In this document: one piece after another, positions 1-9,337 of the stretch
How the letters are laid out: every line of letters starts with the position of its first letter
Numbering within the stretch: the stretch's first letter is position 1
Assembly: GCA_003427395.1 (NCBI GenBank)
Contig: BFEA01000565.1
Span: 723,413-754,830, forward strand
Source of the DNA: Chara braunii
Taxonomy: Eukaryota; Streptophyta; Charophyceae; Charales; Characeae
Reading direction: 5' to 3'
DNA length: 31,418 nt
Position numbers and translations under genes: made by a program
Notes under the pieces: generated by a model
The model's database searches: none
What the model was told of the DNA's origin: nothing
Seen by the model: the letters and a program-made list of their open reading frames with translations, nothing else

Positions 1-23
1 CTCTCTCTCTCTCTCTGTGTCTA

Positions 24-54
<31 letters not shown>
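1..54. repeat. (CT)n microsatellite, interrupted
   Basis: The window opens inside a CT tract broken by short CTAT motifs. It continues beyond the window edge. It lies about 370 bp past the stop codon of the sucrose transporter gene. Confidence 0.9.
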
Positions 55-425
55 TACACGTACAAATGCACCCAGCGTCTGTATCCCAATCCCCCTCGTA
101 CACACCTTTCCCCTCTCACGCACCCAGTCTTACAAATCAATTACACATGCGATCGCTCAGAGAGCGGTCAGTCGCATCTTCAGATCGACGGGCTCTGACT
201 CGTCGACATATGTCGTGGACAGCGAACGGGTGATGGAAGACAAGGAACAAGGACGAGGCAGCCGAGGCAGCTTCTGTTATTTCGTAATACGGTCATACCA
301 CTTCGGTTGGAGATAACCATTGAGAAATGCTCTTGCTCGCCGTGTAGTTTTTCTCCACACACCCGACAGCAAGCGCGAAAAACGACTCCCTACATAATCA
401 AACATTCTACTTGCTCTTGGCCCCA
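55..425 (-). other. 3' flank of the sucrose transporter gene
   Basis: This stretch follows the transporter stop codon on the minus strand and should hold its 3' UTR. I see no AATAAA on the minus strand. TGTAA motifs occur there, but they are too short to call a polyadenylation signal. Short open frames in this stretch have no recognisable product. Confidence 0.35.
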
Positions 426-2372
426 TCACACAACGGAAAGGGTGAGAAAAGAGTTGGACCTCTTTTTGCCGCGCGATTTCTGTTCAGGCGATGGTGGCGG
501 GTTGGGCAAGACGAGCCCCCCGACAACGGCGCCCGCCAACGCGAAGATCCCCGCTGCAAAGAACGCCGGCTCGTTCCCTCCGCCGAAGAACTCATCCCAT
601 GGACCCGAGAGGCAGGAGACGACCATTTGAGGGATGACCACCGCGAGATTCAATACCCCCATGGCCAGTCCCTGACCTCCACCCATCGACGTCGTATGCA
701 CCGCCATCATCGAGTAAGGCACACTGAAAGTGATCGCAAGCGGGATACCCAAAAGCGCGAAGATAACGACAGCTGTCACTTTCACCCACATCTGCGGGCC
801 CGTGGGATTGCCGCTCTCATCAAGCGCGATGGGCTCTTTGGCCGCTCTCGTAACGACATACGTGGCGCCCATGCAGAGGCAGAGAAGGACGTTGCCGGCG
901 GTCCAAACGCGCCTGGAAAGGAACTTGCGACAAAGGGGTTCAATGGCAAGGGAAAAGAGCCCGAGAACTACGGAGTTCAGCAGCAAGCCAACGGCGCCCA
1001 TGTGCACCCCCATGTCGTACAGCAAAGAAGCCACATGGCCATCCGTCGGACTGCCAGAGTACACCTCCCTGCCCATCCAGTCGGTGTCAAAGAGCAAGAA
1101 AGGGAACCAAGCCAGCCACGTCAGCGCCGTCACGGCCAGAACGAACCATATCTGACAAGGCAAGTGGCGAACGATTACAAACAAGTCGCCAACAGAGAGA
1201 TCCGATTTCTCTTCTTCTTCCTCAGCCACGTGGACCTTTCTCCCGCCTTCTGCCGACAACTTAACCGCCGCCGCTGCCGGCTTCTCTTGACCTCCCACTT
1301 GAAGCACCAGATTGACGTGCTGCGCGCCGTCGTTTTCCGACGAGCAATGGCCGCTTCCTTCTCTTCGTCGACTCTCTTCTTCTTCTTCTTTTGCATCTTC
1401 TTCTTCCTGCTGCTGCTGGCGGGAATCCTGCAAAAGGGGCGTCGTTAAACTCGCGCCATCACCGTTTTTCCCACCAGAATTCAGCGTTTCCCGCCCTCTG
1501 CCGTCACTCCCGCTCTGTCGCTTAGCTTCACTTTCCTTCTCCGCGGATTTCTTCCCCTCCGCCGTCGCCGCCGCTGGCCTCCTTGTCCTCGCTATTTCCT
1601 TGGCAGATACTATAGTCACGATGGTACACAACGTCAAGAAGACGACGGCGAGACCAAAGGCTGCCTTCAGGTTAGCACACGCTTCTCCACAAGCCTCAGT
1701 CTTAGTGAAAGGGAAAATTTTGTACCATCCGCCGTAGGATCCGGTTGAGTAACCAAGGATTTGCCCAAAGGCAATCCAGGCGGAGAAGAAGGCATTTCCC
1801 GCACGAACACGGCGCGGATCTTTGCCCGCCAAATCCGCCAACAAAGCGCGGGAAGGTCCCTGAACGGTATTATTGGCCAAATCCAGGAGCCAAAAGCCAA
1901 TCACGAAGATGATGCAAGCGCGCGGGCGCGAGAGATCCCCCGGCCTAGGGTTATCGCCAAACAAATGACCGAGATCCGCAGAGTACCCGATGACGAGGAC
2001 AGACAGAGCGACCAGCAGCGCGCCGACGGCTATGAAAGGCCGACGACGCCCCCATCGACTCCCACACTCGTCACTCCATACCCCCACTACCGGTTGCACT
2101 AAAAGCCCCGAAATCGGCCCGCACAACCAAATGAAGGAGGCGTATTGATGAGGAATTCCGAGCTCTTGAATATACGGCGTTAGGAGAGAGAGCTGCAACG
2201 CCCAGCCAAATTGAATGCCAGCAGCCACCATAGACACTTTACCGAGCAACTTCAAATCCGACTTCACTCTATCGCCTGCTGCAGAGGCGCCACCACTCCA
2301 GCCGCCGCCGCCCCCCCCGACACTCTCCCCGCACTTTTGTGACCCTACCCCGCAACTCTTCTCGTTGTCCAT
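426..2372 (-). CDS. SUT: Sucrose/H+ symporter, plant SUT/SUC family (MFS), intronless
   Basis: A proton-coupled sucrose transporter of the plasma membrane or tonoplast. The 648-residue product has about twelve hydrophobic segments, six on each side of a long hydrophilic loop (about residues 258-395). Family hallmarks seen: LGIPH with His75 after TM1, RWGRRRPFI (106-114) between TM2 and TM3, LDLANNTVQGPSR with Asp164 and Arg175 in TM4, YKIFPFT (217-223), FDTDWMGREVY (428-438) after TM7, and GPWDEFFGGGN near TM12. These match positions known in plant SUTs to matter for proton coupling and sucrose binding. I chose ATG at 2370-2372 because it has A at -3 and G at +4; the frame also runs two codons upstream to a GTG that a eukaryote would not use. 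The loop has several Glu runs and is longer than the central loop usual in type I SUTs. Many land-plant SUT genes have several introns; this one has none. Transported sugar and membrane are inferred. Confidence 0.95.
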   Translation of the reverse strand: MDNEKSCGVGSQKCGESVGGGGGGWSGGASAAGDRVKSDLKLLGKVSMVAAGIQFGWALQLSLLTPYIQELGIPHQYASFIWLCGPISGLLVQPVVGVWSDECGSRWGRRRPFIAVGALLVALSVLVIGYSADLGHLFGDNPRPGDLSRPRACIIFVIGFWLLDLANNTVQGPSRALLADLAGKDPRRVRAGNAFFSAWIAFGQILGYSTGSYGGWYKIFPFTKTEACGEACANLKAAFGLAVVFLTLCTIVTIVSAKEIARTRRPAAATAEGKKSAEKESEAKRQSGSDGRGRETLNSGGKNGDGASLTTPLLQDSRQQQQEEEDAKEEEEESRRREGSGHCSSENDGAQHVNLVLQVGGQEKPAAAAVKLSAEGGRKVHVAEEEEEKSDLSVGDLFVIVRHLPCQIWFVLAVTALTWLAWFPFLLFDTDWMGREVYSGSPTDGHVASLLYDMGVHMGAVGLLLNSVVLGLFSLAIEPLCRKFLSRRVWTAGNVLLCLCMGATYVVTRAAKEPIALDESGNPTGPQMWVKVTAVVIFALLGIPLAITFSVPYSMMAVHTTSMGGGQGLAMGVLNLAVVIPQMVVSCLSGPWDEFFGGGNEPAFFAAGIFALAGAVVGGLVLPNPPPSPEQKSRGKKRSNSFLTLSVV

Positions 2373-2377
2373 TTTCA

Positions 2378-2393
2378 CCCCCCCCCCCCCCCC
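2378..2393. repeat. Poly(C) run (poly-G in the transporter leader)
   Basis: Sixteen consecutive C on the plus strand, so G16 in the presumed 5' UTR, starting five bases upstream of the chosen ATG. A G-run this close to the start could form a quadruplex in the mRNA and affect translation. It is also a likely site of sequencing-length error. Confidence 0.9.
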
Positions 2394-2928
2394 TGTCTAC
2401 CACCGATCCTTAACAGCCCGTACTCCTCTTTTTTCCCTCCGTGAGAGTGATGCGTGTGTGTGTGACAGACGCTGAGCGAAGCCGATGAACTGTCGGGCTC
2501 GTTATAACGTCGTTCTACCAAACGGAATCAAAAACACCGCGCCAAAATCTCGTCGAAGAAGGAATCAAGCAGCGACTCTCTTCTCCCTTCGGAATCGGCA
2601 ATAACCGAGCAGCAAGAACAAAAAGAGAATCCACCAAAGCAATGCATAATGGAATGGATACACAACCTAATAAGAGAAGAAGACTGCGAACTTCTTGCAA
2701 CGTAACCTATGTCTATAATTAGCACTACCACTACCAACCACCACGCAGTGTTTCGGATGGGGTGTCTATCTTGCCGATGACGATCACAATTCTCTCAGCG
2801 GGCACTCAAATACATAAACGGGAACAAAAAGAAAAAACAGAACAGAAAAACGGGAACGAGATGTACACAACAATTACAGAGATGTCAACGAATCAATGAT
2901 GTGGAACAAACAGACAAAGCTCATCTGC
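2394..2928 (-). promoter_or_regulatory. 5' flank and presumed promoter of the transporter gene
   Basis: About 530 bp upstream of the transporter with no convincing coding frame. A palindromic CGTTATAACG at 2500-2509 gives a TTATAA motif about 130 nt before the ATG and is the only TATA-like candidate I see. The promoter role is inferred from position alone. Confidence 0.3.
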
Positions 2929-3007
2929 TTACATGGACAAGCAAACAAACAAAACCGAAAAAGCGGACACTGAGAAGCTGATAGACCGGGAAGATTTTCC
3001 CCCCTCC

Positions 3008-3159
3008 GGGCCTTCTACTCGCGTTCGGCGCTGCTTCAGTGGGTATTTACCTGCCCTCATTGATAAAGTAGTCACGGCCGCATTGGCCGGGCCTTCTACT
3101 CGCGTTCGACGCTGCTTCAGTGGGCATTTACCTGCCCTCATTGAAAAGGTACTCGTGGC
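3008..3159. repeat. 81-bp direct tandem duplication
   Basis: Two copies of a unit beginning GGGCCTTCTACTCGCGTTCG, at 3008 and 3089, about 90% identical over roughly 70 bp. The period is 27 codons, so the plus frame repeats a peptide beginning GPSTRVRRCFSG. No start context or known domain supports a gene, so I treat this as a DNA-level duplication. Confidence 0.8.
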
Positions 3160-3235
3160 CTTTTGAGCCTCGGTAACCTCTATGTGTCCTTCTTGCGAAG
3201 TTGATGTTCCTAAGTCCTGAAAGATATGAGATTCA

Positions 3236-3705
3236 GGGCCTCGCCACACCACTCCCCACTTGGGACACTTTTCGGGAGTGCTCCCGGAAGTGAAAACCCG
3301 CTTGGGAGTGCCTTTCGCCACCCGGCCACGCTCGAAGTCTGAAAATGTCATTTGCAACATATGGACACGATAAGTGTGGAGCAGTCTGGCAGAAGTCGTT
3401 TGCCCGGTCTGGCTCCACTCCCGAATCTGGGATGAAACTCGGAGGAGCTAAGGAGGTCTCTCGAAAAAACAGCTTTGCAGGCGGTGAGTTGGGGAGCCAC
3501 ATTCTGACAGCTCCCGGGGCAAGGTCCCACTTGCACGGATTACGAGAATCTGGCCGTTGATCTTTGCTATCTACGGTCAACATCGCTTAATTCGTGTAAG
3601 TGGGACCTAGCCCCCGAATTCAATCTGACAGGTTGAACTCGGGAGCTGGTGTGGCCATGCTGCACTCCCTAAAATGGCCAAGTCGGGAGTAGTGTGGCGA
3701 GGCCC
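3236..3705. mobile_element. 470-bp non-autonomous DNA transposon with TIRs and TCA target duplication
   Basis: The left end GGGCCTCGCCACACCACTCC (3236-3255) and the reverse complement of 3686-3705 agree at 19 of 20 positions. TCA flanks the element on both sides (3233-3235 and 3706-3708). No transposase frame is present, so it would need enzyme in trans. GGG-type ends with a 3-bp duplication best fit the PIF/Harbinger superfamily, whose usual target is TWA; that assignment is inferred. The same termini occur on elements at 21.8-24.5 kb. Confidence 0.8.
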
Positions 3706-3856
3706 TCATTTGACCAGAGGATCTCATGAAGACAAACAAGATTTGTAAAGGATTGCGAACAAAACAAGATTATTTTATGGTCCTAAAGGGGAGATTCCTG
3801 TTACGAAAGGTGGCCTGGAGGGCCAGCACCGTGGGAAATAGGGGTGGGTGGGAGCG

Positions 3857-4290
3857 CTTGAAAAATGCGGGCAGTAACGCCGTGTGAAATGAAAAGAATC
3901 TCGAAATCTAACTCACAGCCTTTTCTTCTTGTGCAGGTTTGCTCGCGGAGCTTCCGCCGTTTCGTCGCCTGGACATGCGCAAATAGAAAGTGCCCTGAGT
4001 TACCCCGGGAGTTTGCTACAAATAGCAAATCCCGAGCCTACTCAAGCACCTGGTGGGAATCGTACCACGGTTTCAACCGAGTTGGCCCTCCTCCTTTCGT
4101 AGGGCATGGACCCTCGATAAGTTTCTCACCTGCACATCAGTACCCTTCAAGTTGTCTTTTTTGGGAAGGACAAACCTTTCCCCCTTGAAGGTGTTGGTCC
4201 AATAGGAGGAGGCCTAGGTGATTTTAATTTATTGAATCAGGAAATGGGACCTGGACCAATGGAGGGGTCCGAAAGGCGTCTTATAATGGA
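3857..4290. repeat. 434-bp direct repeat, left copy
   Basis: Matches 8826-9260 in the same orientation at about 92-93% identity by eye, with mostly transition differences. The two copies start 4,969 bp apart, like the LTRs of a retroelement. However, shared sequence starts at CTTGAAAAATG and ends near TTATAAT(C)GGA without a clear TG...CA, and I see no primer-binding site or target duplication. It contains CCTTCAAG and CTTGAAGG as a small inverted pair. Confidence 0.85.
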
Positions 4291-5674
4291 AGTTTTTGTC
4301 GCGACAATCCTTAAAGGATTTGAAGCCTTAATTCTAGCGGAAGGATTTGCTCTAACATACGTTAAGTCAGGGCTTGGGTTCAGCACGATTTTCTCTTTCT
4401 CTTTCAATCACCCCCTTTTCGTCCCACCTATTAATAATACATCGATCTTGCTGCGCCATTTATTGTGAGAGGTGATTATGCTGGTTGGAAGTTCTCTGTT
4501 TGAAGTTTTCTTTTGGCCATACACTCTACGTTCCTTAAATATCATAACTTGACACGAAGAGCGAAGCCGATAGAGTTCTTTCGGGCGAGAGTCACAGCTT
4601 CAGGCGCTGCGTCAAAGTTTTGGAGATGCATTGATCAGAGCAAGGCAAGGTTCCCTTCGTTTGGGTTTGGCTTCCGTTGTTTGAGTATGGAATTCTTGTC
4701 CTCTTGAGTTTTAGTACACCTTACCTTCAACCCTTCGTCCCATTTCCCCCTTTGCCCGTCAATGAGACAATGATTCATTATCCCGCTAATTTCCTTTAGA
4801 ATGATAAAGAGTTAATAGTAACAGTCAGGCAATCAAGTCATCCAACTCCTTTCTTCCTAAATATCTTATCCTTAGTACCGCTTTATCGTTTAAAGTTGGT
4901 AGGTTCGGTTTTAATATCAACCTTCCTTCACTACCTACCCTGGTTTATTCTTCTTCTTCTACCTCCTTTCTCTTCTTGCGGGTTCGCGCAATGTACAACG
5001 GAGTTGCAGAATGATCCTTTCAAATTTTCCCTCTTTCTTCCTTTTTTTTAATTTTAAACTAGGTTCCAATTTGCATTGTAAATGATTACGGTTAGCACAC
5101 ACATGATATCTAGTTAAATCCTTGGACATCGGATCCCAGGCTTGAGATGTTTCTCATTTCCTTTCCTAAATCGAGACTAGTTGATATTCTCTTCATAGTG
5201 ATCGGCAAGGTATCATTCCAAATTTTCCTTTAAATAAGAATTGACTGGCGTAGGCGCAAGGCAGAGAAACACATAATTCATAGATTGAGCTTTGAAGTAG
5301 AGTTTTGCCCTACACAAGTTTCATAGCAAATCCTTGAAATCACTTCCCAAAGAAAAGCTTCTCACTAATTGCTTAGTTTCCTAATTAAAGAAGCGTTCAT
5401 CTTCTCCCTTCTCCCTTTTGTCCTTTCTAATTAACCATGTTCATGCACCTCTTCCCTCCTTCCCTTAATTTTACCTCCTCTTGCATTCGTCCGAATTTGG
5501 TATTATAGACATGGAAGCAAACAACTTTTACGACGGTCGGAGTATCACAGCCGAGTGCTGCCTTAATTCAAATCAGACATTCTCAAAAGCTTCAAAGAGT
5601 CCGACACACATTCAAAAATCAATCCCTCATTCTTTGTTCGACAATTGAAATAATTGACAGCGTACTAAACACAA
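4291..5674. other. No recognisable gene; AT-rich repeat interior
   Basis: Pyrimidine-rich, AT-rich sequence inside the region bounded by the 434-bp repeats. I find no open frame with recognisable product and no strong repeat structure. Confidence 0.5.
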
Positions 5675-6170
5675 AACGAGATCCAAGACATTGATCGACA
5701 GACTTTCATTCGGCTTTGTGCTGGAGGTAGATCCTACTAGGACAAACATCGGCGTATGGCGCCCGAGCGTAAGACGCAGCCACAATATGCTTTCTCTAAA
5801 ATTCACAGGAGGCATGAACCATGCTTGATTAAGAGACCGTGGTTCAGATCTTCGTAATTCTGCGGTAGTGGGTAGGCTGTCAGTGACGAGTTCTTTCGTT
5901 GCCTCATCCCTTCGCGATCTAGAAGACATTGATCGATGGAACTTCGATCCGACTTTGCGTAGGAGGTAAACCCTAGCAGGACAAACATCGGCGCATGGCG
6001 TCCAAGCGCAAGTCGTAACCACATAATTCCTTCTTTAAAGTTCACGTGCAGCGTGAGTCATGCTCGTTCAAGTGACCCGTGGTTGAGATCTTCGCAAACT
6101 AGCAGTGGAAGGATATGATGTCAGCGATAAGTTCCTTCATTGTCTTATCCTGCTCATTCACCTACGACCA
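5675..6170. repeat. 248-bp tandem duplication (two units)
   Basis: Two units offset by 248 bp. For example GACATTGATCGA occurs at 5687 and 5935, and ACAAACATCGGCG occurs in each. Because 248 is not a multiple of three, similar peptides appear in two different minus-strand frames; this reflects DNA duplication, not a protein repeat. Each unit holds a motif like GTGGTTCAGATCTTCG, close to a Pol III B-box. The following 360 bp to 6529 hold nothing recognisable. Confidence 0.8.
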
Positions 6171-6529
6171 GTAGTCTGGATCAGACCGCCCGAGTGTCGT
6201 GTGATGCCTTCATAACGATGCAAAATAGAAAAGAGAAGCCCCACCCTCCTCTCGATTGTTTTTTCATAGTCGATTGCGGGTCCGCCACCGCCTCTCTCCT
6301 CCATCGTGAGGCCTCTCCCAGCGCATCACGTGATGCTTCCTACTTCGCCTTCAGTCCAGGCTAATCAACGAAAGCCTGGTGGATTCTCGTGAGAGCATCC
6401 GGCCTAGCGACCCTACCTCTTACCCGTCCTCGAGGCCGCTCTTTCCTCTCCCGGTAAGCGCCCAGTGCGATTTACCCCTGACACTCGAGCCATCAAGGTA
6501 ACTATCCAAACCCTCGCCCCACAACCGAG

Positions 6530-7291
6530 CTAGGTAAAAAGTTCGAGGTCGTCCAACTCATCCCTTTGCGCACTATTGATCTTTGCGAAGATGAAGTTCT
6601 TAACGCGAAAAATTTGAACCATGTCGTCTCCTAAATCGACTAACGATTTAATTAAGAATTCCAGAGCCCAATAGTCGATCGACTCTCGATTACATTCGGC
6701 TAGGGCAAAACCGAAAGCCTAAAATGTCGCCTTTGCGACCAGTTTCTTAACTTCCCAGGCGCTCCTATACCAATTCAGTAACCACATGAATTCCTCATCA
6801 GAGAGATCCATCAGGTGTTTGTAGTGTTCGATTGAGAAGGAAGAAAGTGCAAAAGCCTCAGCCAGAGACCATCTCGAGAATGCTTTCTTCCAAGTCTCGA
6901 CGTCGATGACACAGAAAGAGACTCCTACCATTGTTGCTTGAAAATTGCAGAAGGCGTTCCCAATAAGGTAGCTCGTCAAAGTGTCCAATTGACGAAAGTA
7001 AATGGCTCGGTCAGAAACCTCACGGCAGACTTTGATAGCGTTCAAGTCTAGACTCTCAAGTAGGTTCGCCTCATCCGCTCGGACGAGAGTTCCTGCTGAC
7101 TTATCGAGGACAAAGAGGCGGCCCAAAGAGTCCTCCATAACCATCGGCGGCCATCTCACTGACTCCGAAAGATTCAGGCCCCAGAGCACTCGACTCACCC
7201 TATTTCGCAAGACTCTCTCATCTAGTCTTATCGGAACTAATGCTCTCGTACTACTAATCCTACTACTTCTAGCGTTTCGGCAGGCATGCAT
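6530..7291 (-). pseudogene. Unrecognised 253-codon reading frame interrupted by one TAG
   Basis: From ATG at 7289-7291 the frame runs 190 codons to TAG at 6719-6721, then continues in the same frame for 62 sense codons to TAG at 6530-6532. Both parts have ordinary soluble-protein composition. The second includes ESIDYWALEFLIKSL and DDMVQIFRVKNFIFAKIN, which makes chance openness after the stop less likely. The first has VRWPPMVMEDSLGRLF and EEFMWLLNWYRSAWEVKK. I do not recognise a family. A TTTATTTCAG just before the ATG could be a splice acceptor, so this might be an internal exon. It lies between the 434-bp direct repeats and may be that element's own gene, or a decayed host gene. The poly-A tract upstream would add a lysine run if an earlier ATG (7411) were used; I rejected that start. 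Confidence 0.4.
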
Positions 7292-7375
7292 CTGAAATAA
7301 ATTGGAAAGGTCTCCTTTAAATAATCGAGTTTTTCCCCGCCCTGCCTCCCCTTCCCTTCTCCCTCCTTCTTTCCC

Positions 7376-7376
<1 letters not shown>

Positions 7377-7406
<30 letters not shown>

Positions 7407-7449
7407 GTCATTGGTTAGAATCGAACGATAGAGCCTACCGGATTAGCTA
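7377..7449 (-). repeat. tRNA-like Pol III promoter fragment with A26 tail (SINE-like)
   Basis: On the minus strand, an A-box-like TAGCTAATCCGG (7438-7449) is followed by a B-box-like GTTCGATTCTAAC (7414-7426), then ATGACATTT and A26 (7377-7402). The two boxes are closer than in a normal tRNA, as if the anticodon arm were missing. This order fits a truncated tRNA-derived SINE. No target duplication was found. Confidence 0.35.
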
Positions 7450-7499
7450 ATTTTTGCAGATACTTCCGCTTTACTTGCCTAAATTAATGACCCTCCTTT

Positions 7500-8110
7500 C
7501 TCTTTTGCCCGCCTTCCTCCGTGCAAGCCTAACCACTTTAAGTCCTAAGTGTCAATTATCCTTCCTTCTCGGTGCCTATACCCTGAATTCCTCTCTGGCC
7601 CTCTAAGGCATCAATCACCTTTCCCTACCGATAAACCATTCCCCTTCCCTTCAATACACATAGTGTTAAATACTACGTGATAGTAAATACTCAGATAGCA
7701 TAAACGGAGACGCTCCTCAACTAGTCTTCCTTTATTTTACTAGCGAGCGATCCTAACAAATCGCCCAGATCGTGGTCATAAACCTTCGCTAAACAAGACT
7801 AAGATTCTTTCAGTAATACTTTCTTTCGTTCCGGTGCAACGGTTCTTTCCGCTATGTATGAGATAGTCCACCTTCACCGCCTATACCTTGAATCAACTAC
7901 TGGACCTTTAAGGAACAATTCTCTTCTTCTTACAGATAGATCTTACCTTCCTTCCTAGGTTTGCTACCTTCAGCATCGCTTAGTGGTCAATGCTCTGTAT
8001 TGGCCAATATTCGAATAGTGAACGAAGAAGCTCCGCAAGCTATTCTTCTCTTGTTTTGTCAATCGGACAACCCAAACGATCCTCCCAGATCATAATCATT
8101 CATGCCCGAA
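7500..8110. repeat. Degenerate tandem duplication, about 306-bp period
   Basis: Two diverged units in direct order: GCCTATACCCTGAAT at 7573 corresponds to GCCTATACCTTGAAT at 7879. The similarity continues through GGACCTTTAAGG-like and CCCAGATC(G/A)T-like blocks. No coding frame is supported. Confidence 0.6.
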
Positions 8111-8156
8111 ATCCTCACTTAAGCGGCATAACCTCCTGATACCAGAGCCTTAATCG

Positions 8157-8790
8157 CAGCCCTCCTCCTTCCTTCTGCCGCCAAAGATGGTTTTTTCCCT
8201 TAATACCGCGATGCCAACAGCCAAGTCTACCTTAGAAGAGACCTAATTTCATGTTGAAGACCCTGGTTCAAATCTTCCTATCCTACTCCTAATTTTAGCA
8301 TCTCCTTCCTCGGACTCTGAAGGTCGATGAGTGAGTGAACTTCCTAAACTCAATTTTGGTTGATTTCAATTTACCATATAGATGGATCAACCTCAACTCT
8401 CTGTCCGATCAAGCGTGCATACTTCGCTTTAAGACTTCTTTGCAGCTATCCTACTGGTTGCAAATCCTTCCAACTATCACTCCGCCAAGAATGGTTCTTT
8501 CTCCTAATACCACGATGCCTGTCGAACAACAGTCAGACCTGCCCGAGGAGAAACCTAATTCCGTCGAAGACCTTGGTTCAAACCTTCTTATCCTATTCCT
8601 AATCTTAGCATATTCTTCCTCAGACTCCCAAGGTTGGTGAGTGAGTAAATGAAAGTGAACTTCCTAAATTAATTTGGTTGAATTCAATTACCGTATGTCA
8701 GGTCGACCATAGCTCCCTGCCCAACAAGCGTGCATACGTCGTTCCCAGACTTCCTTGCAACTATCCCAGCAGTTACCAATCCCTGGGCCA
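8157..8790. repeat. Tandem duplication, 310-bp period
   Basis: Two units offset by 310 bp, e.g. GACCCTGGTTCAAATCTTCC near 8260 and its counterpart near 8570, followed by TAATTTTAGCAT/TAATCTTAGCAT and TGAGTGAGT. Each unit holds GGTTCAAAYC, a good Pol III B-box match. Short open frames here are by-products of the repeat. Confidence 0.75.
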
Positions 8791-8825
8791 AACTCAGTCG
8801 AGAACTTACCAGAAAATAATCAGCC

Positions 8826-9260
8826 CTTGAAAAATGCGGGCGGTAACGCCGCGCGAAACGAAAAGAATCTTGAAATCTAACTTATAGCCTTTTCTTCTTC
8901 CGCAGGTTTGCTCGCGGAGCTTTCGCTGTTTTGCCGCCTGGACATGCGCAAATAGAAAGTGCCTTGTGTTACCCTGGGAGTTTGCTACAAATAGCAAATC
9001 TCGAGCCTACTCAAGCACCTGCTGGGAATAGTACCACGGTTTCAACTGAGTTGGCCCTCCTCCTTTCGGAGTGCATGGACCCTCGGTAAGTTTCCCATTT
9101 GCACATCAGTACCCTTCAAGTTGCTTTTTTTGGGAAGGACAAACCTTTCCCCCTTGAAGGTGCTGGTCCAATAGGAGGAGGCCTAGGTGATTTTAATTTA
9201 TTAAATCAGGAAATGAGACCTGGACCAATGGAGGGGTCCGAAAGGTGTCTTATAATCGGA
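8826..9260. repeat. 434-bp direct repeat, right copy
   Basis: Second copy of the sequence at 3857-4290, same orientation, with a one-base insertion near its right end. Immediately to its right begins minus-strand gag-like sequence. Confidence 0.85.
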
Positions 9261-9337
9261 ATTTCTATAGATCTTTTCCTCTGCGATCCCACATGCGATC
9301 TTGGTGCAGCGACTGTGAGCTCGTTGGATGCCGCTCG

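Noticed and set aside
411-1448. A 345-codon plus-strand open frame opposite the sucrose transporter
   Set aside because: It is antisense to a clear SUT gene, rich in Arg/His/Pro as expected of a shadow frame in GC-rich coding DNA, and has no domain.
2373-2378. GTG at 2376-2378 as start of the transporter
   Set aside because: Eukaryotic initiation at GTG is rare, and an ATG in good context follows two codons later.
5627-6022. A 131-codon minus-strand open frame
   Set aside because: It overlaps the 248-bp tandem duplication; similar peptides fall in different frames in the two units, so conservation is at DNA level.
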